A program made the position numbers and the translations under genes. Below the pieces are notes generated by a model. That model did no database searches, was not told where the DNA came from, and saw only the letters and a program-made list of their open reading frames with translations. This document shows, piece by piece, positions 1-7,200 of a DNA stretch of 26,687 nucleotides. Each line of letters opens with the position of its first letter. Position 1 is the stretch's first letter. Source of the stretch: an uncultured Clostridia bacterium (GTDB taxonomy: Bacteria; Bacillota; Clostridia; Oscillospirales; Oscillospiraceae); the NCBI GenBank assembly GCA_947177005.1, contig CAMWSZ010000004.1, forward strand, positions 1-26,687, read 5' to 3'.

Positions 1-51
1 AACTGCCTTCTAAGCAGTAGGCCAGGGGTTCGAATCCCTTCTGGCGTGCCA
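1..51 (+). tRNA. tRNA-Arg(TCT), 3' part only
   Basis: Only the 3' part is in the window. The anticodon stem actgc/gcagt closes a loop whose central triplet is TCT (Arg). The T-arm has loop ttcgaat, followed by the acceptor 3' strand, discriminator G and an encoded CCA at 49-51. The 5' half lies left of the window, so the D-arm cannot be checked. It is the first visible member of a four-tRNA cluster. Confidence 0.9.
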
Positions 52-90
52 ATTTCGTCCTAGCGGCTTGCCGTGAGTAATTGTTGATGT

Positions 91-168
<78 letters not shown>

Positions 169-176
169 CTTATGGA

Positions 177-215
177 CAAGGGATTGAGAGCTGACTCTCA
201 GTCCCTTGTTTCTCC
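177..215 (+). terminator. intrinsic terminator after tRNA-His
   Basis: A 14-bp stem (177-190 with 195-208, one G-T wobble) has the tetraloop ctga and is followed directly by a T-rich tract. It lies between tRNA-His and tRNA-Gln, so the cluster may be more than one transcription unit, or the hairpin may act in processing. Confidence 0.75.
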
Positions 216-234
216 CCAGTTTCCCCCTTTATAC

Positions 235-306
235 TGGGGTGTAGCCAAGCGGTAAGGCACGGGACTTTGACTCCCGCATTCGCTGGTTCGAGTCCAGCCA
301 TCCCAG
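235..306 (+). tRNA. tRNA-Gln(TTG)
   Basis: Acceptor strand 235-241 pairs with 299-305. The anticodon loop ctttgac gives anticodon TTG, and the T-loop is ttcgagt. The discriminator is G306. Unlike its neighbours, the next three bases are CTA, so the CCA end is not encoded and must be added by nucleotidyltransferase. Confidence 0.95.
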
Positions 307-314
307 CTAAATCT

Positions 315-390
315 GACTCGTTAGCTCAGTCGGCAGAGCAACTGCCTTTTAAGCAGTGGGTCCGGGGTTCGAATCCCCGACGGGTCACCA
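315..390 (+). tRNA. tRNA-Lys(TTT)
   Basis: Acceptor strand 315-321 pairs with 380-386. The anticodon stem actgc/gcagt closes loop cttttaa with anticodon TTT. T-stem cgggg/ccccg encloses ttcgaat. The discriminator is A387 and CCA is encoded at 388-390. It is the last tRNA of the cluster. No second copy of its 3' end was seen elsewhere in the window, so there is no evidence that it served as an attachment site. Confidence 0.97.
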
Positions 391-460
391 TAAAAAACCC
401 TTGAGCCGCAAGTGAATACCTCCAAAGAGACACTATGTGATAGGGGGGTAGCCCGGTACG

Positions 461-520
461 GCAAAAGCAAGAATCTGCGTGAGAAATCATGAGTTTTCTC
501 ACGCAGATTCTTGTTTTTGC
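461..520 (+). terminator. strong hairpin terminator of the tRNA cluster
   Basis: A nearly perfect 26-bp inverted repeat (461-486 against 495-520, one wobble) has an 8-base loop. The 5' strand starts with an A-rich run and the 3' strand ends with gtttttgc, so the hairpin can work as an intrinsic terminator on either strand. It lies 70 bases after tRNA-Lys. Confidence 0.75.
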
Positions 521-935
521 TCAGAAAGCGGTCCTCCAATACCGACGTATCGTCTGTTAGATGATGGAGGCTGGGTGAGCATCTCCAGGAAAACCGGGAT
601 CTCGTTTGTTTTCTCCCAGATTGCGTCCTGAGTCAGGACTACACCGCTGTCCGTCATCCCACTTCCTCTTTTTCAGAAAACGACTATAAATCGTCCGGTG
701 GACTGTGCCTGTCTCTGCATAGCCCACCATTTTTCCACGGTTTCCTTCCGCTTGAGCTTATAGAGACGGCGCAGAGTGAGTTCAAAAATGCACCCGGTGT
801 GGTTTATGATCTATCCCCAGAAGACGGAATTCGCAACTGCGGACGTAGACAGTAGAGATAGCCCAAGTGACAGATTAAGCGATACCATGGACGGTAAGTC
901 CGTCAAAAGCAGGAGATTGTTGTCCGGACTGAAAA
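521..935. other. gene-poor stretch with degenerate reverse frames
   Basis: No convincing gene is seen. On the minus strand, 657 to 499 reads as a 52-codon frame (starting MTDSGVVLTQDAIWEK) with an AGAGGAAG motif upstream, ending inside the terminator hairpin. Just upstream, two overlapping minus frames give protein-like Lys/Arg-rich text (TLRRLYKLKRKETVEKWW, and YAETGTVHRTIYSRFLKKRK one frame over). This resembles a decayed gene whose frame has been broken. I do not recognise the family, and any of these frames could be chance. Confidence 0.3.
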
Positions 936-1178
936 CTACTTGATTTCCTGCTCCAAAGCGTCAAATTCAGGTGTGGAGAAAAATTGCCCCAGAGTTATCC
1001 CAAAACCATCGCAAAGTTTTTTAATAGTGACGGTTCCCGGATTCTTACTCTCCCCGTTTAGAATGCTTTTTACGGTGGCCTGCGGTACCCCTGCAATATT
1101 GCTGATTCCGTTTGGTGTAACACCTTGTTCCCGGCACAACTGACGAATTCGCCCTGCTACAGCTTCCCTTGTGTTCAT
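936..1178 (-). CDS. XRE-family HTH transcriptional regulator
   Basis: This is a small single-domain DNA-binding protein of 80 residues. Its helix-turn-helix segment (about residues 8-62) carries the typical order: RIRQLCREQGVTPNGIS, then recognition-helix text AGVPQATVKSILNGESK, then TIKKLCDGFGITLGQFF. This fits the short cytoplasmic Cro/CI-like repressors common in Clostridia. I chose ATG at 1178, which lies 9 bases after GGGAGG; a TTG two codons earlier is too close to that site. The gene diverges from the recombinase. Its upstream region holds repeated TCACTAA heptamers and a perfect hairpin next to its ribosome site, so autoregulation is likely (inference). Its targets are not known from the sequence. 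Confidence 0.88.
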   Translation of the reverse strand: MNTREAVAGRIRQLCREQGVTPNGISNIAGVPQATVKSILNGESKNPGTVTIKKLCDGFGITLGQFFSTPEFDALEQEIK

Positions 1179-1190
1179 ATACAAAAACCT

Positions 1191-1257
1191 CCCGGTGATT
1201 TATCACTAATTCCATGATAAATCACCGGGATATTTGATGTTAGTGACAATTCACTAA
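1191..1257. promoter_or_regulatory. operator-like repeats and hairpin before the XRE gene
   Basis: A perfect 15-bp inverted repeat (1191-1205 and 1215-1229, nine-base loop) abuts the GGGAGG ribosome site of the XRE gene. Heptamer TCACTAA occurs at 1203-1209 and 1251-1257, and its complement TTAGTGA at 1240-1246. The last two form a 7-bp palindrome with a 4-base spacer. This is the usual form of an XRE operator. In the minus-strand mRNA the longer hairpin could also hide or expose the ribosome site. No clear -35/-10 pair was identified. Confidence 0.6.
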
Positions 1258-1637
1258 ACACAAAATTTATGGTATTCTAAGGCTGTATCACTTGCGAGAA
1301 AAATTAAACAAAGTTGGTGGAAAATCTACAGGAGAATTTGGTTATGTTGTGATAAAGGCGACAAAAATTTTCGTAGATTGTTATAATCTACGAAAATCCA
1401 CGCACCCACCTACCTTCCCACTTTCTTCGGCATTATACTCCATGTTGCTATGGCTGTCAAGAGGCCGTGAAAGTTTTTGACGCCCGGCCACAACCGCGCT
1501 TGCGCTGGAAATGGAGGTGCTTTTCACTATATGCTGTGACTGGCGGGGAAAGTAGCTGTCTGCTGTACTCAAATAAAATGCAAAGACGGACACTCACTTC
1601 TCCTCTGCAGACACATTTACATAGGAGGTGAATTTGG
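1258..1637. other. non-coding region upstream of the recombinase
   Basis: This 380-base stretch has no credible gene. It holds the left inverted site at 1367-1397 and, just before the recombinase, the ribosome site aggaggtga. The start site and promoter of the recombinase must lie here, mostly inside the flanked segment, but no strong consensus promoter is evident. Confidence 0.5.
1367..1397 (+). repeat. palindromic recombination-site candidate, left copy
   Basis: Two 13-bp arms, attttcgtagatt (1367-1379) and aatctacgaaaat (1385-1397), flank the asymmetric centre gttat. Bases 1369-1399 read in reverse complement are identical to 2764-2794. This is the layout of a tyrosine-recombinase core: inverted binding arms around a short crossover region. 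There is no T-run after the stem, which argues against a terminator. Confidence 0.7.
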
Positions 1638-2714
1638 ATGTCCAAAGCCGAAAGCAGAATCCGTCAGAGAAATATTAAATCTAATGAAGATGCCGGTCAG
1701 CAGGCAGTTGACACTGTACTAATGCGAAACTGGCAGGAAAGTGTGACGGGGAGGGGGTATGAGTTCGGATCATTCGGAGAAATTTCGTGCAAGTGGCTCT
1801 GGTTCTTAAAGCCTCAACTGAAGCAGGCGAGCATTGCAAAATACATCAATGTGCTCAACTCATATCTTCTGCCAGCGTTCCAGGACCGGAAAATCGACGA
1901 AATCAGCAGATGCGATGTCACGGCATTCGTCAGTGAGCTTTTGCTCTCAGGAGGCAAAAAAGGTACCGGATTATCCCCAAGAACGGTTTCCAGCATCCTG
2001 TCCGTGTTAAAAAACGTCTTTGATTATGCATCGCGGGAGAGGAACATTCGTGTATCTGATATCAATGGCATCCCGATTAAACAGCCGCAGAAGCAAATTA
2101 GAATTCTGAGCCGCAAGGAGCAGGAAAAACTCAGTCAATACCTCTACGCCAATCTGACACCGTGTCATCTAGGCATTCTTGTTTGCTTGTATACTGGGCT
2201 GCGTATCGGGGAAATCTGCGCCTTGCAGTGGCAAGACATATCCTTCGATGACCACTATCTATATGTCCACAAGGCGATGCAGAGGGTACAGCATCTGGAT
2301 ACGGAGGATAAACGGACGGAAGTGCTCATCGCAAAGCCGAAGAGCGACTGCTCTATTAGACGGATTCCTCTGCCAGACAATCTGTTTAAGGTGTTGGCAA
2401 GCCTGCGAAAAGAGGATGCAGCATTTTTGCTCACAGGATCAATCAAGAGATATATTGAGCCAAGAACGATGCAGAACCATTTCCGGTCCGTTATGAACGA
2501 ATGCGATATTCCAGACGCTAATTTCCATACGCTCCGGCATACGTTCGCTACGAGATGCGTAGAACTGGGATTCGATGTAAAGAGCCTAAGTGAGATTCTC
2601 GGACATGCGAATGTAAATATTACCATGAACCGCTATGTACACCCTTCCATGGAGCTGAAGCAAAGAAACATGAATATCCTTGATGGCTTGCTTCCAAGCT
2701 ACAATCTGACGTAG
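1638..2714 (+). CDS. tyrosine recombinase/integrase
   Basis: This is a site-specific DNA recombinase of 358 residues, a normal length for the family. An N-terminal SAM-like core-binding domain (about residues 45-135) precedes the catalytic domain (about 155-345). The active-site set is complete: R189 in TGLRIGE, K235 in AKPKS, H297 and R300 in HTLRH, H323 in LGH and nucleophile Y333 in NRYVH. The ATG follows aggaggtgaatttgg, a strong ribosome site. The first 45 residues are poorly conserved and basic, perhaps an arm-binding region. The gene stands alone between two inverted copies of a palindromic 31-bp sequence, with no excisionase beside it. That points to an invertase or self-flipping cassette more than to a phage integrase (inference). 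Confidence 0.95.
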   Translation: MSKAESRIRQRNIKSNEDAGQQAVDTVLMRNWQESVTGRGYEFGSFGEISCKWLWFLKPQLKQASIAKYINVLNSYLLPAFQDRKIDEISRCDVTAFVSELLLSGGKKGTGLSPRTVSSILSVLKNVFDYASRERNIRVSDINGIPIKQPQKQIRILSRKEQEKLSQYLYANLTPCHLGILVCLYTGLRIGEICALQWQDISFDDHYLYVHKAMQRVQHLDTEDKRTEVLIAKPKSDCSIRRIPLPDNLFKVLASLRKEDAAFLLTGSIKRYIEPRTMQNHFRSVMNECDIPDANFHTLRHTFATRCVELGFDVKSLSEILGHANVNITMNRYVHPSMELKQRNMNILDGLLPSYNLT

Positions 2715-2724
2715 TAACCTCTAC

Positions 2725-2770
2725 AATCCGCCTGATTCTTCCACTAATTCGGAACTATCTGGCGGATTTT
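2725..2770 (+). terminator. probable terminator of the recombinase gene
   Basis: The 8-bp arms aatccgcc (2725-2732) and ggcggatt (2761-2768), with an inner ttcc/ggaa pairing, run into tttt at 2767-2770. It starts 11 bases after the recombinase stop and overlaps the right inverted site, so inversion would rearrange it. If it works, read-through from the recombinase promoter into the secretion operon would be reduced. Confidence 0.5.
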
Positions 2771-2794
2771 CGTAGATTATAACAATCTACGAAA
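2764..2794 (-). repeat. palindromic recombination-site candidate, right copy
   Basis: The same sequence as the left site but in reverse orientation: arms attttcgtagatt and aatctacgaaa around the centre ataac, where the left site has gttat. Thirty-one bases (2764-2794) equal the reverse complement of 1369-1399. Because the centres are asymmetric, recombination between the copies is predicted to invert the roughly 1.4-kb segment carrying the recombinase. Confidence 0.7.
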
Positions 2795-3012
2795 GTTTGA
2801 AGTCATCCATCTGCGGACCAGATGTCCGCTGCTTATCCCATGAAAGGTACAATATCATGGTCAAAAAGGTTTGCCAACTCTAACGCCTGTTTTGCGCTAA
2901 AAAGTGATGAGGTTCTATGCATTGTGTGACGGGCCTGAATCAAGTTTTGACGCTGTAAAGGCAGTCAATACGGATATTGCAGCGGTCAAGAATTCAGAAA
3001 GAGGGATCGTAA
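2795..3012 (+). promoter_or_regulatory. region that should carry the secretion-operon promoter
   Basis: This is 218 bases with no clear gene. A short frame ending at TAA around 3042 (text DAVKAVNTDIAAVKNSERG) overlaps the next gene's start and may be a decayed coding remnant. A ttgacg at about 2945 is a possible -35, but no good -10 follows. The ribosome site agaggga precedes the GTG at 3013. Confidence 0.35.
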
Positions 3013-4158
3013 GTGTTTCTTTACAAATGCCATAAATTTTTTACAGCCATTGTCTGTTTTTCGCTTCTTCTGATGATGTTTACTGTGCAGGTTTTTGCCG
3101 AAGATGTGCCGGAAGATCCCTATCTTATCTTAACACCAGAGGATCCCAAAAATACAGAGGAAAATATATTGGTTGGGACGCTCCAGAAACGTTTGACGGA
3201 GCTGGGATATTACGCTGAAAGGAACACGTATATTCTTGACGCGGACACGCTTTTTGCACTCTCTGACTTTTGCACAACCAACAAATTGCCCTTTGACGAG
3301 AAGGGCGTAAGACAAAGCGCCTGGGATGCGCTGATGAGCGAAGACGCGATTCCTGCGGCAGGATCGGCTGAATATACTTTTATTCCTTACGGTACAGAAA
3401 GCGAGACGGTGCTGGCGCTGCAAATACGGCTGAAGGACTTGCAGTACTATGAAGGATTGGTGCTTGTCCCGGAAAAATATGATGAGGATTTGCAAAAGGC
3501 GATCGATCGTTTTTGTGAAACGAACGCCATCTCCTATGATCGGAGCGGTATTACGCCAGCAGTGCAGCAGTTGATTTATTCCCAAGGCGCCATACCATAT
3601 ACCGCGCCCGCGGAACAACGGAGTTTGGCGGAAAAATTCACGGCTTATATGATGCAGGATGCGGATTTGCTGGTAATCGTTGTCCCTGTTTTCGTGGTAT
3701 GGATTCTGATCATGTTCGTGGTGCTGATCGCAGCTGTTTTTACGATGCAGCGGCTACAACAAAAGAAAGCCATAAAGGATGCCAATCAGGGGCCGCAGGA
3801 CACAAGAGAAATCGGTGCGGGCAAAGGCTCCAAAAATATGCCGCCTCCACCGGTGGAAATGCGAAAAATGATTCAGTTTCAAATCGACTATCAAGGGAAA
3901 ACGTGGAATCTTGAAAAGGATGCATCCTGCCCGCTCACGATTGGGCGTGGAAACGCGGAAATCCGGCTGGATTCATCCGATCGGAGTGCCAGCCGCAAAC
4001 ACTGCGTCTTGTTTTTTAAGGGAGCTGTACTGATGCTTCAGGACGTATCGGTCAATGGTACATATATCAATGATTCTGTTTTTCACAAATGTACCACGCC
4101 GGTGCAGAGCGGGGACTGCATTGTGATTGGCTCACATCATATTTTCCTGCGGTTTTGA
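3013..4158 (+). CDS. exported peptidoglycan-binding-like protein with cytoplasmic FHA domain
   Basis: This is a membrane protein of 381 residues. Residues 1-29 are a signal peptide ending VFA-E. Two related repeats follow (about 52-112 and 130-195), each like a PG_binding_1 three-helix fold (text LQKRLTELGYY and LQIRLKDLQYY). A strong transmembrane helix spans 219-245, then a Pro-rich linker. The C-terminal FHA domain (286-381) keeps the phosphothreonine-site residues: GR at 311-312, SRKH at 327-330 and NGT at 348-350. So the wall-facing part is outside and the FHA part is in the cytoplasm. The start is GTG 3013, six bases after agaggga. It lies directly upstream of the essC-type gene and is probably a structural or sensing part of the type VII machine (inference). 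Confidence 0.85.
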   Translation: MFLYKCHKFFTAIVCFSLLLMMFTVQVFAEDVPEDPYLILTPEDPKNTEENILVGTLQKRLTELGYYAERNTYILDADTLFALSDFCTTNKLPFDEKGVRQSAWDALMSEDAIPAAGSAEYTFIPYGTESETVLALQIRLKDLQYYEGLVLVPEKYDEDLQKAIDRFCETNAISYDRSGITPAVQQLIYSQGAIPYTAPAEQRSLAEKFTAYMMQDADLLVIVVPVFVVWILIMFVVLIAAVFTMQRLQQKKAIKDANQGPQDTREIGAGKGSKNMPPPPVEMRKMIQFQIDYQGKTWNLEKDASCPLTIGRGNAEIRLDSSDRSASRKHCVLFFKGAVLMLQDVSVNGTYINDSVFHKCTTPVQSGDCIVIGSHHIFLRF

Positions 4159-4204
4159 TTCAGATATTTACGATAAGATTGCGCTGAAGGACGGGGGGAT
4201 TCTT

Positions 4205-7200
4205 TTGCTGTATGCATGGCTGTATTATGATAACCGCTTTAAGGATTTTTATCTTCCTGACGCTGAAAGATGGTCAGAATGTTTGCCATTGTGGCAGTCA
4301 GAGAGCGATTGGGATCAGGACTACTTTATCACGGTATATTCTGTAGACAATGTAAGGTATATCTCGCCTCCCGCGCTGTTCCGCTGGGAGGATGCGGGAG
4401 TCCTGCGGGGAGACATTCCTTTCGAACTCGGGAAACGCTACGTAATGCGCAACGGCAGCTATTCTCTGGGGATTATCTTTTCTGAATGTACCAAAACAGA
4501 CGGCGTTTTTCAGAAATATATTTTCCCCTCTGACTGTGAAGTTTCTATCGGCAGGGATGAAACCTGTTCTCTGGTGGTACAGCAGAATATTCGTATCGTA
4601 TCGAGAAAACAGTGTGTGTTTCAGAAAAACACGAAAGGGATCTGCTGCTTTACCAATCTCAGTATCAACGGAACACATTTGAACAATACGAAGGTAGGAC
4701 AGGATGTTGTCTCGCGGGAGCTTCAATTTGGGGATACTGTCACTTTGGTCGATGGCATTAAGATTGTTTTCCTCGGCGACTATCTTGCCATCAATCATAC
4801 CGGCGATTTTGCCAAGATTACACTGCAAACCACCCAGCCGCCTGCTGTGAAGGCAAGGCCGGACAACGCGGAGGAAAGATCCTCTCAGATTCAATTCCAT
4901 CGGACGCCCCGTTTTCTGTGGAAAGCGGAAAGTTCCCCGGTAAAAATTGAGCCGCCGATCAGCAAAAATAGCCAGCAAAATCAGCCGCTGTGGCTGACCC
5001 TGGGGCCGTCCACCACCATGATCCTGCCGATGCTGATGGGCTCTGCAATTTCCAGTTCCCGGGGAGGCTTTATGGGGGCGGGGATTGCTATGGTCGGCAC
5101 CGCGTCCGCTCTCGCAGTCATGTGGGGGCTGTTGAATTACAATTACAGAAAAAAGCAGGCGGACGAAACCGAGGCTGCGCGTGTTGCAAAGTACGGCGCA
5201 TATATTGAAGCCACGGAAACGGACCTGAAGGAACGCTGTACACAGGAAAGAAAACGCCTGCTGTATGTTTACCCGAATATTGAAGAGTGCGTATGGCTGC
5301 CGCAGAACGACAGGCCACGCCTTTGGGAACGCAGTCCAAGACACGCGGATTTCCTTTTCGTTCGGGTGGGCCTTGGCGACGTCGAGGTCCCATTCCCTAT
5401 CGAAGCGGATACACCCGGCCTTTCCCTGATCGATGATCCCCTCCGGGACGAGCCGCCGCGCCTGTCCGAAACCTACAGAGTGCTGAAGGGTGCGCCCGTG
5501 TCCATTGATTTCCGCCATGAGGCCGTCATTGGCATTCTTGGAGATGAAATGCGGACGGAATTTGCGCAGGCCATATTGGCACAGCTCGCGGCACTGCACA
5601 GCTATCATGATGTGCGTATCGCCGTGCTGTCTGACGAGGGTGCCTACTCCCAATGGGATTGGGCGCGGTGGCTGCCGCATGTTTTCGCCTCGGAGGACAG
5701 GGAACTGCGCATGGTGGTCTCGGATCCAAGCGCGGTGCAGGAGGTGATTACGCACCTGGATGAGGTGCTGACTATGCGCGGCGAAGCTGCGCGGGAGCGC
5801 GGAAACGCGGGAAAAGGCGATCCGCCGACGCCCCACTATGTCGTTTTCTGCACCAAGCCGGAACTGCTGGAGAACCGCCCATTCCTGCGCCACCTGACCT
5901 CCGGCAGCCACGGCATGACGCTGGTCCTTTTGGCCCCCAGCATGGAACTGATTCCCAAAGAGTGCCATTTGGTGTTTAAGGCGGACCGGACCAGCGGCGC
6001 GATTTATACCGCGGACGGTGATTACAGGGAGGTAAAATACGAGTTTTCCACCCCCGGACGCCTGAACGCCTTTTCGCACATGCTCGCGCCCCTGCGCATC
6101 CGGGACGCCTCCGAGAGTGCGGCCATTCCGTCTATGGTCTCCTTCCTGAATATCTACGGGGTGCGGAAAGTCGAAGATCTGGATATCTGGCGCTTTTGGA
6201 ACCGCAACCACGTCTATGAGGGCCTGCGCTCCACGGTTGGCTTGAGCGCGGGGTCGCAGAAATTTGTGCTGGATATTTCCGACAAGGCCCACGGCCCCCA
6301 CGGCCTTGTGGCCGGTACGACAGGCTCCGGCAAAAGCGTCATGCTGCAAACCTATATTCTTTCCCTGGCGCTGAATTACCACCCGGATCAGATCCGCTTC
6401 ATTCTCATCGACTACAAGGGCGGCGGCATGGCGGACGCATTCCGCCATCTCCCGCATGTGACCGGGATTATCGACAACCTGCAAACAGGGAATACCATTG
6501 CCCGCGCCCTCGCCTCGCTGCAAGGGGAAATCCACCGGCGTGAGCATATGTTCAAGGAAGCCGGTGTGGATTACATAGACGATTATATCCGCTACTTCTA
6601 TGATGATCCCGGGAAAGAACGCCTGCCGCACCTGATCATTATCGTGGACGAGTTTGCCGAACTCAAGGCGGATCAGCCGGATTTCATGCGGGAGCTTGTC
6701 AGCGCTTCCCGCGTCGGGCGTTCCCTGGGAGTCCATCTGATTCTGGCGACACAAAAGCCGTCAAACTCCGTATCGGACGAGATATGGGCCAACTCCAATT
6801 TCCGCATCTGCCTGCGTGTACAGAGCCGCAGTGATTCCACGGAAATGCTGAAAAAGCCGGACGCCGCTTATCTGAAAAACCGCGGGCGCTGCTACATCCA
6901 GATCGGAAACGACGAAATCTATGAGCAGGTACAAACCAGCTACAGCGGGCTGACATACCGCCCGGATGAGCCGTCGGAAAATGAACTGCCGCATCTGCTG
7001 GACAACGCCGGGCACATCGTCTTCGTGAAACGGCATCAGAGAAAGGCGGAAAATCAGAGGGAAGCGACGCAGATGGACGCCGTGTTGGAGCGCATCATCC
7101 GGACAGCCAAAGAACATGGCCTGGCCGAAACCCACCATCTTTGGCTGGAGGAACTGCCGCCCATGCTGTTTTTGGGGAACATTTCCGGCATGCCCTCCCT

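Noticed and set aside
315..390. tRNA-Lys as attachment site for an element carrying the recombinase and type VII locus
   Set aside because: No duplicate of the tRNA 3' end was found downstream in the window, and the recombinase has its own inverted sites.
321..539. 72-aa minus-strand frame over tRNA-Lys and its terminator
   Set aside because: It is the well-known spurious translation of a tRNA (text GIRTPDPLLKRQLLC); the tRNA explains the sequence.
1292..1480. 62-aa plus-strand frame starting with TTG
   Set aside because: It runs through the palindromic site, lacks a ribosome site and has no protein-like features.
4298..6754. 818-aa minus-strand open frame opposite essC
   Set aside because: It is a shadow of high-GC codon use in essC. 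It has no ribosome site, domain or protein-like composition, and EssC is certain on the plus strand.
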